Origin: Histidinibacterium lentulum
GTDB taxonomy: Bacteria; Pseudomonadota; Alphaproteobacteria; Rhodobacterales; Rhodobacteraceae
Direction: 5' to 3'
NCBI RefSeq assembly: GCF_003789055.1
Contig: NZ_ML119085.1
Span: 62,001-126,000 of the forward strand
DNA: 64,000 nucleotides
The notes under the pieces were generated by a model. That model made no database searches. It saw only the letters and a program-made list of their open reading frames with translations, and had not been told where the DNA came from. Positions 54,133 to 62,481 of the stretch are shown piece after piece (the first letter of the stretch is position 1; the number at the start of each line of letters is the position of its first letter). The position numbers and the translations under genes were made by a program.

Positions 54133-55505
54133 GCGACGGGTCCGGCAGGCTCCCGCGCGGCGTCGTGGTCGAGCCGCGCGCCGAGGCCCGTCATCAGCGC
54201 CTCGAAGATCGGAAAGGAGGTGGCGATCGGGCTCGCATCGTCCACGGTCACGGGCTCCTGCGCCGCAAATCCCATCAGGACAAAGGACATGGCGATCCGG
54301 TGGTCGAGCCGGCTCGCCACCGTCACGCCCCCTTTCACGCCGCCGGGCCCGCGCCCCTCCACCGTCCACCAGTCCTCTCCCTCGTCCACCGTCACGCCCG
54401 CCGCGCGCAGGCCCGTGGCCATGGCGTCGATCCGGTCGCTCTCCTTGACGCGCAGCTCCTTCACGCCCCGCATCACCGTCACGCCCTCGGCAAAGGCCGC
54501 CACGACCGACAGCACCGGGTATTCGTCGATCATGCTCGCCGCGCGCTCGGGCGGCACCTCGATGCCCTTCATGTCGGGCGAGAACCGCGCCCGCAGGTCC
54601 GCCACCGGCTCTCCCCCCTCGTCGCGGGGGTTCTCGTAGACCAGGTCTGCGCCCATCTCGCGCAGGGTTTCGTAAAGGCCCGCCCGCGTGGGGTTCAGCC
54701 CGATCCCGGGCACAAGCACGTCCGAACCTTCCGTGATCAGCGCGGCGCAGACCGGGAAGGCCGCGCTTGACGGGTCCCGCGGCACCGAGATCACCTGCGG
54801 CCGCAGCTCCGGCTGGCCCCTCAGGATGATCGCCCGGCCCTCTTCCGTCTCCTCGATCCGAACCTCCGCGCCGAAGCCCGCGAGCATCCGCTCGGTATGG
54901 TCACGCGTCGCCTCGCGCTCGATCACCACGGTCTCTCCCGGCGCGCCCAGCCCCGCCAGCAAGACAGCGGATTTCACCTGCGCCGAGGGCACGGGCACGA
55001 CATAGCGCACCGGCACCGGATCGCGCGCGCCAACAAGCGTCATCGGCAGCCGCCCGCCCGCGCGACCCACGGCCTGCGTGCCGAACAGCGCCAGCGGGTC
55101 GGTCACCCGCCCCATCGGCCGGCCGCGCAGGCTGGCGTCTCCGGTAAAGGTCGCGGTGATCGGCGTCGTGGCCATGGAGCCCATGATCAGCCGCACGCCG
55201 GTGCCCGAATTGCCGCAGTCGATGACGCTCTGGGGCTCGCCGAAGCCGCCCGTGCCGACGCCATGGACCGACCATGTCCCGTCCGCCTCCCGCGTGACCT
55301 CCGCCCCGAAGGCCCGCATCGCCCTGGCGGTGTCGAGCACGTCCTCCCCCTCGAGAAGGCCTGTCACACGCGTCTCGCCCACAGCCAGCGCACCGAGGAT
55401 CAGCGCTCGGTGCGACACCGACTTGTCGCCGGGCACCTCCGCCGTGCCCTTCAGCGGCCCGGAGCGGCGGGCGGTCATCGGCCTCGGGGACCCGGAAGCG
55501 GACAT
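54129..55505 (-). CDS. aroA: EPSP synthase, class II (CP4-like) motifs
   Basis: 458 residues; joins PEP to shikimate-3-phosphate. Class II motifs are all visible: GDKS (residues 26-29), SAQVKS, RDHTE (R-x-H-x-x-E) and NPTR, the set described for glyphosate-tolerant CP4-type enzymes. Other blocks are [14 protein letters not shown] and IDEYPVLSV. The start is the ATG at 55505. First gene of the leftward array with cmk. Confidence 0.96.
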   Translation of the reverse strand: MSASGSPRPMTARRSGPLKGTAEVPGDKSVSHRALILGALAVGETRVTGLLEGEDVLDTARAMRAFGAEVTREADGTWSVHGVGTGGFGEPQSVIDCGNSGTGVRLIMGSMATTPITATFTGDASLRGRPMGRVTDPLALFGTQAVGRAGGRLPMTLVGARDPVPVRYVVPVPSAQVKSAVLLAGLGAPGETVVIEREATRDHTERMLAGFGAEVRIEETEEGRAIILRGQPELRPQVISVPRDPSSAAFPVCAALITEGSDVLVPGIGLNPTRAGLYETLREMGADLVYENPRDEGGEPVADLRARFSPDMKGIEVPPERAASMIDEYPVLSVVAAFAEGVTVMRGVKELRVKESDRIDAMATGLRAAGVTVDEGEDWWTVEGRGPGGVKGGVTVASRLDHRIAMSFVLMGFAAQEPVTVDDASPIATSFPIFEALMTGLGARLDHDAAREPAGPVA

Positions 55506-55619
55506 GCAGAAACCCTCGCCGTCGTGGATGCGGCGCGGTCTTACCCCGCCCCGCCCGCGCGGTCCATGGGTCGGAAGCGCGGCGGCCGCCCCGGACGATC
55601 CGTCCCGGGCCCGCACCAG

Positions 55620-55706
55620 CCCTCCGCCCCACGCGCGCGGGCCGCACGCCGGGCCATGAACCGGCCCGGCCATCTGGTCTCCCTCCGCCCCACGCGCGCA
55701 GGCCGC
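55620..55706. repeat. Two 26-bp direct repeats, period 61 bp
   Basis: Copies at 55620-55645 and 55681-55706 (both starting CCCTCCGCCCCACGCGCGC and ending GGCCGC) differ at one base. They fill the gap between aroA and gshB; no gene lies in this 284-bp gap. Confidence 0.7.
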
Positions 55707-55789
55707 GCCCGCCCGGCACGGCCATGACCTGTGCGCGCCCCGACCGCCCTCCCGGCGCGCCGTGCGCCAGTGACGCGCGCGGCGCGGGT

Positions 55790-56734
55790 TCAGCGCGCGA
55801 GCCGCCGCTCGATCGCGTCCCAGATCAGCCCCGCGGCGTTGGTGCCGTCGAACCGCTCCAGCTCCTGAAGCCCCGTGGGCGAGGTCACGTTGATCTCCGT
55901 CAGCCACTCGCCGATCACGTCGATCCCCACGAAGACCTGCCCCGCCTCGCGGAGCTTTGGCCCGATCCGTGCGCAGATCTCCCGGTCGCGGTCGGTGACC
56001 TCCGCCGGCTCCGCGCGCCCGCCCACGTGCATGTTGGACCGCGTCTCGCCCTTCTGCGGCACCCGGTTGATCGCGCCCACGGGCTCCCCGTCCACGAGGA
56101 TCACCCGCTTGTCGCCCTTCGAGACGGCCGGCAGGTATTTCTGCACGATCAGCGGCTCCCGGCTCATCGAGGCAAAGAGTTCGTGCAGCGAGGCGAGGTT
56201 GCCGTCGTCATGGGCGAGCTTGAACACGCCCGCCCCGCCGTTGCCGTAGAGCGGCTTGAGGATGATGTCGCCATGCCGCTCCCGAAAGGCGCGCAGCGTG
56301 GCGAGGTCGCGCGCGATGGCGGTGGGCGGCGTGAGATCCGGGAAATCGAGGACCAGCAGCTTCTCCGGGAAATTGCGCACCCAGAACGGATCGTTGACCA
56401 CCAGCGTTGCCGGCATCAGCCGCTGCAGCAGATGCGTCGTGGTGATATAGCCCATGTCGAACGGGGGGTCCTGCCGCAGCCAGACCACGTCGACCTCCGC
56501 GAGATCCCGCTCCTCCTCCGCGCCGAGGGTGAAATGGTCGCCCTTCACCCGCCGCACGGTCACCGGCCAGCCACGGGCGAGGATGCGCCCCTCCACATAG
56601 GCCACCCGGTCGGGCGTGTAGTAGAACAGCGCGTGTCCCCGCGCCTGCGCCTCTTCCATCAGGCGAAAGGTGCTGTCGGCCCCGATGTCGATCGGGGCGA
56701 TCGGATCCATCTGCACGGCAACGGTCAGGGCCAT
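55790..56734 (-). CDS. gshB: Glutathione synthetase
   Basis: 314-residue ATP-grasp enzyme joining gamma-glutamylcysteine and glycine. Blocks: [52 protein letters not shown] (ATP loop), [15 protein letters not shown], and [19 protein letters not shown]. It starts at the ATG before ALTVAVQMD. Confidence 0.97.
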   Translation of the reverse strand: MALTVAVQMDPIAPIDIGADSTFRLMEEAQARGHALFYYTPDRVAYVEGRILARGWPVTVRRVKGDHFTLGAEEERDLAEVDVVWLRQDPPFDMGYITTTHLLQRLMPATLVVNDPFWVRNFPEKLLVLDFPDLTPPTAIARDLATLRAFRERHGDIILKPLYGNGGAGVFKLAHDDGNLASLHELFASMSREPLIVQKYLPAVSKGDKRVILVDGEPVGAINRVPQKGETRSNMHVGGRAEPAEVTDRDREICARIGPKLREAGQVFVGIDVIGEWLTEINVTSPTGLQELERFDGTNAAGLIWDAIERRLAR

Positions 56735-56798
56735 GGGCGCTCTCCTCTGTCTCGCGCCCTATCTGGCCCAGCACCAGGGCGCTGTCCATTCGCCCCTC

Positions 56799-56848
56799 GG
56801 CCGCGGATGCCCGCCGCGCACACCCTGTGCGCAGGAGGGTCCGCGGCC
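56799..56848. repeat. Nested inverted repeats between yraN and gshB
   Basis: Outer 9-bp arms GGCCGCGGA / TCCGCGGCC (56799-56807, 56840-56848) enclose 7-bp arms GCGCACA / TGTGCGC (56816-56832). Probably a transcript end or processing structure. Confidence 0.5.
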
Positions 56849-57013
56849 TCGTCCCGCACTGGTCCGGGACCCGCGCAGACCCCCTCCGCCCCGCATCGCG
56901 AGCGGCCGCACCTCGCACCGCCGGCGGCCGCAGCGTATCCGCGCCCCAGGCGGCCCCTGCCGCGACGGGCACCGCCCCCTCGAGTGCGCAGGCCGACCGC
57001 TCACGAGATCGCC

Positions 57014-57424
57014 TCAGGCAAGCGCGTTCTCGAGGATGCGGACGTCCCCCGATGCATCTACCGTCCCGATATCGAACCGGACATCGGTCAGCAGGCCCCC
57101 CGGCCGCGTGGCGAGGAATTCCTGCGCCGCGGCCATGAGCCGCCGGACCTGTCGTTCGGTGACACGTCCGAGGGCGGCGTCATGGCTGCGGCTCTTCTTG
57201 ACCTCGACGAAGACGAGGGCGTCGCCGTCGGCGGCGATCACGTCGATCTCCCCTCCCCTGCCGCGCCAGCGCCGGGCAAGGACGGGGCAGCCCCGTTCCG
57301 TGTAGTGCCGCACCACGCTGTCCTCGGCCGCCGCGCCCGCCGCGTGGTTGACCCGCCCGCGGTCGGCGCGCCGCGCGGCGGCGTGTCCCCGACCGATTTC
57401 CGACCACGATCCTTCGAGCGACAT
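57014..57424 (-). CDS. yraN: YraN/UPF0102 family nuclease-like protein
   Basis: 136 residues of the restriction-endonuclease-like fold. The motif GGEIDVIAADGDALVFVEVKKSRS holds the acidic core and E-x-K. A GGAGG site lies 7 bp before the ATG at 57424; an earlier ATG overlaps that site. It lies between gshB and rsmI, as in many proteobacteria. Substrate unknown. Confidence 0.9.
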   Translation of the reverse strand: MSLEGSWSEIGRGHAAARRADRGRVNHAAGAAAEDSVVRHYTERGCPVLARRWRGRGGEIDVIAADGDALVFVEVKKSRSHDAALGRVTERQVRRLMAAAQEFLATRPGGLLTDVRFDIGTVDASGDVRILENALA

Positions 57425-57479
57425 CTGGGCCTCCATCCATCCCGCCCGGCCCTTGTCGCACGAAACAGCGAAGATTCCC

Positions 57480-58343
57480 CTAATCCCCCTCTTCCGCCCC
57501 CAGCCCCAGCGCCCGCTGATAGACCTCCCGCCGCGGCCGCCCAAGCGCGCCCGCCACGACCGTCGCCGCGTCCTTGACGCGCAGGGTGCGCATGGCCTCC
57601 CGCAGTGCGGCGTCGACCGCGGCATCGTCGGCGGCCTCGCCCGCCACGGCCCGTCCGACGACCAGAACGATCTCCCCCTTCCGGACCATCCCGCCCAGAT
57701 CGAGCTCCCCGAGCCGTCCCGTCGTCACCTCCTCGAATCGCTTTGTCAGCTCCCGGCAGACTGCCACGGGGCGGTCCTCTCCCAGCACCTCGGCCATGTC
57801 CGCAAGCGCCGCGTCGAGCCGCCGCGGCGATTCGTAGAAGACCAGCGTTGCAGGCACCGACGCCACTTCCGCCAGCGCCGTGCGGCGCGCGGCCGAGGCC
57901 GCCGGCAGGAAGCCGCAGAACAGGAACCGGTCCGTCGGCAGGCCCGCGACCGAGAGCGCCGCCAGCAGCGCCGAGGCGCCGGGCACCGCCGTGACCGCCC
58001 CGCCCGCCTCCCGTACCTCGGCGGCAAGCCGGAACCCCGGGTCCGCTAGCAGAGGCGTGCCGGCCTCCGAGACATAGGCGACGGCCTGTCCCTCGCGCAC
58101 TGCCCGCACCAGCCGCGCCCGGTCGCCCGGCGTCGAATGGTCGTGATAGGCGACGCAGGGCCTGCCCCCGGGCGACAGCCCGTGGATCTCCATCAGTCGC
58201 CGCGCCGTGCGCGTGTCCTCCGCCGCGATCACGTCCGCCGCCGCCAGCACGTCGAGCGCCCTGAGCGTGATGTCCCGCGCATTCCCGATCGGCGTCGCCA
58301 CGAGGTAGAGGCCGGCGGCAAGCCGCGCTGGCTCGGAATTCAT
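57480..58343 (-). CDS. rsmI: 16S rRNA (cytidine-2'-O)-methyltransferase RsmI
   Basis: 287 residues. The enzyme methylates C1402 of 16S rRNA. Tetrapyrrole-methylase-like blocks: LYLVATPIGNARDITLRAL, IAAEDTRTARRLM, YVSEAGTPLLADPGFRLA, AVPGASALLAALSVAGL and LVFYESPRRL. Start MNSEPARLAAG. It is divergent from the lipoprotein gene. Confidence 0.97.
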   Translation of the reverse strand: MNSEPARLAAGLYLVATPIGNARDITLRALDVLAAADVIAAEDTRTARRLMEIHGLSPGGRPCVAYHDHSTPGDRARLVRAVREGQAVAYVSEAGTPLLADPGFRLAAEVREAGGAVTAVPGASALLAALSVAGLPTDRFLFCGFLPAASAARRTALAEVASVPATLVFYESPRRLDAALADMAEVLGEDRPVAVCRELTKRFEEVTTGRLGELDLGGMVRKGEIVLVVGRAVAGEAADDAAVDAALREAMRTLRVKDAATVVAGALGRPRREVYQRALGLGAEEGD

Positions 58344-58450
58344 CCCTAGACCCTCCGGAAGTCGCCGGTATGATGCCCCCGAATGCCCCGGGGCCGGTCC
58401 GCCATAGGAACCAGCCGCCGGGGCCCGTCGCAAGAGGGAGTGCCCATCCC

Positions 58451-59635
58451 ATGACCAACCGTCCGGTCCACGGGCCCGCCGCCCGCCTGTTCGCCTTCGC
58501 CGCCCTGCTCTGGCTCGGGGCCTGCGGCGCCGTCCAGCTGCCCGGCACCGGCGCGCAGGGCGGACAGCGCATCGACCCGAATGCCCCGGTCCAGGTGGCC
58601 CTCCTGGTCCCGGGCAACTCCCCGATCCAGGGCGACGCGATGATCGCGCGGGATCTCGAGAACGCCGCCCGTCTCGCCATCGCGGACCTGCAGGGCGCGC
58701 AGATCGACTTGCGGGTCTATCCCACCGGCGCCTCGCCGGCTCAGGCCGCCACCATCGCCCAGCAGGCGGTCGCCGACGGCGCCAGGATCATCCTCGGCCC
58801 CCTGCGCGCCGACACCTCGGCCGCGGCCTCCGCCGCCGTGGCCGCGCAGAACGTCAACGTGCTCGCCTTCTCCAACAACTCCGCCATCGCCGGCGGCAAC
58901 CTCTTCATCCTCGGCCCGACCTTCGAGAACACGGCTGTCCGCCTGTCGCGTTACGCGGCGGCCCAGGGCATCGGCCGGGTCTTCGTCGCCCATGGACAGG
59001 ACGCCCAGGGTGAGGCCGGACGGGACGCGGTGGCCGAGGCCGCGCAGCGCAGCGGCGTGACCTTCGCAGGCGCGCAGGGCTATCCCGTCACCTCGCAGCA
59101 GGCGGTGCTGGAGGCCGGGCCGGCAGTGTCCGCCGCGATCGACGCGGCGGGGGCCGACGGCGTCTTCCTGACCGGCGGCATCAACGCCGACCTTCCGCTG
59201 ATCTCGAGCGCCCTCCGCGAAAGCGGCACGACGCTGCAGCAGGCCCCGTTCCTTGGCCTGACGCGATGGGACTCGCTGGCCGCGGCCGCCACGCAGACGG
59301 CCCTTCAGGGCAGCTATTTCGCCAAGCCCGCAGAGGGGCCGGAGGCCAGTTTCCGCGCCCGTTTCGAGGCGGCCTACGGCAATGCGCCCCATCCGCTGGC
59401 CGGCCTCGCCTACGACGGGATCGCGGCAATCGGCGCGCTCGTGGCCCAGGGTGACCCCAACGCGCTGACCGGCGCGTCCCTCACCCAGGCCGCGGGGTTC
59501 ACGGGCACCAGCGGCATCTTCCGCCTCCGGTCCGACGGCACCAACGAGCGGGGCCTCGCCGTCGCTCAGATCAGAGACAACCAGGTCGTCATCGTTGACC
59601 CAGCTCCCTCATCCTTCGGCGGCGCCGGCCTCTGA
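58451..59635 (+). CDS. Penicillin-binding protein activator (LpoA-like) lipoprotein
   Basis: 394 residues with lipobox LGAC near residue 22, then a type I periplasmic-binding fold (VQVALLVPGNSPIQGDAMIARDLEN, IILGPLRADTSAAAS, LAGLAYDGIAAIGALV). It resembles the C-terminal domain of LpoA, which activates PBP1a. It overlaps the glnD start by 41 bp. Conserved neighbours rsmI and yraN are divergent. Confidence 0.88.
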   Translation: MTNRPVHGPAARLFAFAALLWLGACGAVQLPGTGAQGGQRIDPNAPVQVALLVPGNSPIQGDAMIARDLENAARLAIADLQGAQIDLRVYPTGASPAQAATIAQQAVADGARIILGPLRADTSAAASAAVAAQNVNVLAFSNNSAIAGGNLFILGPTFENTAVRLSRYAAAQGIGRVFVAHGQDAQGEAGRDAVAEAAQRSGVTFAGAQGYPVTSQQAVLEAGPAVSAAIDAAGADGVFLTGGINADLPLISSALRESGTTLQQAPFLGLTRWDSLAAAATQTALQGSYFAKPAEGPEASFRARFEAAYGNAPHPLAGLAYDGIAAIGALVAQGDPNALTGASLTQAAGFTGTSGIFRLRSDGTNERGLAVAQIRDNQVVIVDPAPSSFGGAGL

Positions 59636-62411
59636 GGCCGGCCCCGCCCCGGACCGCTCCCCCGACGAAACGCGGCTGATCCTGCCGCAGGAGGCCATCT
59701 TCGACCGCGCCCGCATCGCGGAGGAGATCGCGCGTCTCTGGCCTGCGGGGACCGCCCTCTCCGCTGCCCGGCCGCAGATCGTGGCACTACTCTCCGAGGC
59801 CCGCCGCAGCGGCATGGAGGCGATCGCCCGCGCCCTGGCCGACAGCCCCCGCGCCTCCGGCCCCGCCCGGCGCAGCTACACTTGGCTCACCGACTGCCTC
59901 GTGGAGACCGCCTATCGCCTCGCGACGGACCGGGCGCATCCCGTGCCCAACCCGACGAAGAGCGAGCGCCTCGCCCTCGTCGCCGTCGGCGGCTACGGCC
60001 GCGGCGAGATGGCGGCCTATTCCGACGTGGACCTGCTGTTCCTGACACCGTGGAAGATCACGCCTTGGGCCGAGAGCGTCATCGAGTCGATGCTCTACCT
60101 GCTCTGGGACCTCAAGCTGAAGGTCGGCCATGCCAGCCGCACGGTGAAGGACTGCCTGCGCCTCGCCCGACAGGACTACACCATCCGCACGAGCCTCGTG
60201 GAATGCCGCCCCCTCTTCGGCGACGCGGCCCTGGCGCGCGAGCTGTCGGAGAAGCTCTGGACCGACCTCTTCCGGTCTACCGCGCCCGAGTTCATCGAGG
60301 CCAAGCTCGCCGAGCGCGCGGAACGGCACCGCAAGCAGGGCGGCCAGCGCTACATGGTCGAGCCCAACGTGAAGGAGGGCAAGGGCGGGCTCCGCGACCT
60401 GCAATCGCTGTTCTGGATCGGCAAGTATCTCTACGGCGTCAGCGACTCGGCCCAGCTTGTGCGCCACGGCCTCTTCACGCGCGAGGAGTTCGACACGTTC
60501 GTGCGCGCCGAGGATTTCCTCTGGGCGGTGCGTCTGCACCTCCATGCCATCGCCGGGCGCGCGGTGGACCAGCTCAGCTTCGACATGCAGGTCGAGGTGG
60601 CCCGCGCCATGGGCTACACCGACCGCGGCGGCCGCCGGGCGGTGGAATGGTTCATGCAGGACTACTTCCGGCACGCGACTCAGGTGGGCGATCTCACGCG
60701 CATCTTCCTGTCGGCCCTCGAGGCTACTCATGTGAAATCCGAGCCGATGCTCACCCGGCTCCTGTCCCGCCCGAAGAAGGCGAAACCGCCCTACGCGATC
60801 AAGCAGAACCGCCTGACCGTGGGCGACGACGAGGCGTTCCTCGCCGACAAGCTCAACATGCTGCGCATCTTCGAGGAGGCCGTGCGCACCGGCACCCTGC
60901 TGCACCCCGACGCCATGCGCCTCCTGTCGCTCAACCGCCACCTGATCGACGACGGCATGCGCCGCGATCCCGAGGCGGCGCGCATCTTCTTCGACACCCT
61001 GCTGAAGCACGCGAACCCCGAACGCGCCCTGCGCCGCATGAACGAGCTCGGCATCCTCTCGGCCTGGATTCCGGAATTCGAGCCGATCGTGGCCCTCATG
61101 CAGTTCAACATGTACCACAGCTACACGGTGGACGAGCACACGATCCAGGTGATCTCCAACCTCGCCCGGATCGAACGGGGCGAGCTGGAGGAGGAATTGC
61201 CAGTCGCCTCCAAGATCCTCAAGAAGGGCGTGAACCGCAAGGTTCTCTACACGGCGATGCTGCTCCATGACATCGGCAAGGGCCGGGACGAGGACCATTC
61301 CGTCGTCGGCGCCCGCATCGCTCGCACCGTCTGTCCGCGGCTGGGGCTGAAGAAGCGCGAATGCGAGACGGTGGAATGGCTCGTGCGCTATCACCTCGTG
61401 ATGTCCGACATGGCCCAGAAACGCGACATCGCCGACCCCGCCACCGTGCGCGACTTCGCCAAGGCGGTGAAATCCCAGGAGCGGCTCGACCTGCTGACGG
61501 TGCTGACCGTCTGCGACATCCGCGGCGTGGGGCCGAACGTCTGGAACAACTGGAAGGCCTCGCTCCTGCGCGCCCTCTACCGCCAGACCCGACGCGCGCT
61601 CGAGGACGGGCTCGAGGCGATCAACCGCGAGGAGCGCGGCACCGAGGCCCGCAGGAAACTGCGCGCGGCCCTTGGCGACTGGGACGAGAAGGCCTTGCGC
61701 ACCGAGACCTCGCGCCACTACCCGCCCTACTGGCAGGGCCTCCATGTCACCGCCCATGTGGATTTCGCCGAACTCCTGCGCGAGGCCGACGCCGACGGGA
61801 TCCGCCTGAAGCTGACTCCCGACGAGGACCGCGACGCCACCCGCGTCTGCTTCGTCATGCAGGATCATCCCGGCATCTTCAGCCGGATGTGCGGCGCGCT
61901 CGCCCTCGTGGGCGCCAACATCAAGGACGCGCGCACCTTCACCACCAAGGACGGATGGGCCACCGCCGCCTTCTGGATCCAGGACGGCGAGGGGGCGCCC
62001 TACGAGGCGGCGAAACTGCCGCGCCTGCGCTCGATGATCGAACGCACGATGAACGGCGAGGTGGTCGCCCGCGACGCCTTCCGCGACCGCGACAGGCTCA
62101 AGAAGCGCGAACGCGCCTTCACCGTGCCCACCTCCATCACCTTCGACAACGACGGGTCGGAGATCTACACGATCATCGAGGTCGACACCCGCGACCGGCC
62201 CGGCCTGCTCTACGATCTGACGCGCACGCTTGCCGCGGCGAATGTCTACATCGCCTCCGCCGTGGTCGCGACCTACGGCGAACAGGTGGTGGACAGCTTC
62301 TACGTCAAGGACCTCTTCGGCCTGAAATTCCACGCCGAGAACCGCCAGAAGGCCCTCGAACGCCGCCTGCGCGAGGCCATCGCCCGCGGCGCGGAACGCG
62401 CCGCCGAATGA
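59595..62411 (+). CDS. glnD: Bifunctional uridylyltransferase/uridylyl-removing enzyme
   Basis: 938 residues; senses glutamine and modifies PII. The nucleotidyltransferase domain has GGYGRGEMAAYSDVDLLFL (about residues 133-151), the HD domain has MLLHDIGKGRDEDHS (about 553-567), and two ACT domains lie near residues 752 and 862 (HPGIFSRMCGAL, DRPGLLYDLTRTL). The start is TTG at 59595 inside the lipoprotein gene; no later start gives a full domain. Confidence 0.96.
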   Translation: MTQLPHPSAAPASEAGPAPDRSPDETRLILPQEAIFDRARIAEEIARLWPAGTALSAARPQIVALLSEARRSGMEAIARALADSPRASGPARRSYTWLTDCLVETAYRLATDRAHPVPNPTKSERLALVAVGGYGRGEMAAYSDVDLLFLTPWKITPWAESVIESMLYLLWDLKLKVGHASRTVKDCLRLARQDYTIRTSLVECRPLFGDAALARELSEKLWTDLFRSTAPEFIEAKLAERAERHRKQGGQRYMVEPNVKEGKGGLRDLQSLFWIGKYLYGVSDSAQLVRHGLFTREEFDTFVRAEDFLWAVRLHLHAIAGRAVDQLSFDMQVEVARAMGYTDRGGRRAVEWFMQDYFRHATQVGDLTRIFLSALEATHVKSEPMLTRLLSRPKKAKPPYAIKQNRLTVGDDEAFLADKLNMLRIFEEAVRTGTLLHPDAMRLLSLNRHLIDDGMRRDPEAARIFFDTLLKHANPERALRRMNELGILSAWIPEFEPIVALMQFNMYHSYTVDEHTIQVISNLARIERGELEEELPVASKILKKGVNRKVLYTAMLLHDIGKGRDEDHSVVGARIARTVCPRLGLKKRECETVEWLVRYHLVMSDMAQKRDIADPATVRDFAKAVKSQERLDLLTVLTVCDIRGVGPNVWNNWKASLLRALYRQTRRALEDGLEAINREERGTEARRKLRAALGDWDEKALRTETSRHYPPYWQGLHVTAHVDFAELLREADADGIRLKLTPDEDRDATRVCFVMQDHPGIFSRMCGALALVGANIKDARTFTTKDGWATAAFWIQDGEGAPYEAAKLPRLRSMIERTMNGEVVARDAFRDRDRLKKRERAFTVPTSITFDNDGSEIYTIIEVDTRDRPGLLYDLTRTLAAANVYIASAVVATYGEQVVDSFYVKDLFGLKFHAENRQKALERRLREAIARGAERAAE

Positions 62412-62412
62412 A

Positions 62413-62432
62413 GCATCTTCTGGAAGATGCTG
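62413..62432. repeat. Palindrome after glnD, copy 1
   Basis: Perfect 9-bp arms AGCATCTTC / GAAGATGCT with 2 bp between, starting 2 bp after the glnD stop. Core CATCTTCTGGAAGATG. Confidence 0.75.
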
Positions 62433-62439
62433 GGGCCGA

Positions 62440-62461
62440 ACGATCTTCTAGAAGATCGTTG
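62440..62461. repeat. Palindrome before murJ, copy 2
   Basis: Perfect 10-bp arms AACGATCTTC / GAAGATCGTT with 2 bp between, 20 bp before murJ. The core GATCTTCTAGAAGATC repeats that of copy 1 with small changes. Confidence 0.75.
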
Positions 62462-62481
62462 CCGCGAAACCTTGAGAAAGC

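Noticed and set aside
55620-55706. CRISPR-like repeat pair
   Set aside because: Only two copies, no spacer-repeat series and no cas genes.
59787-62333. Leftward open frame of about 850 codons opposite glnD
   Set aside because: Val/Gly/His/Glu-rich shadow of glnD, with no domain.
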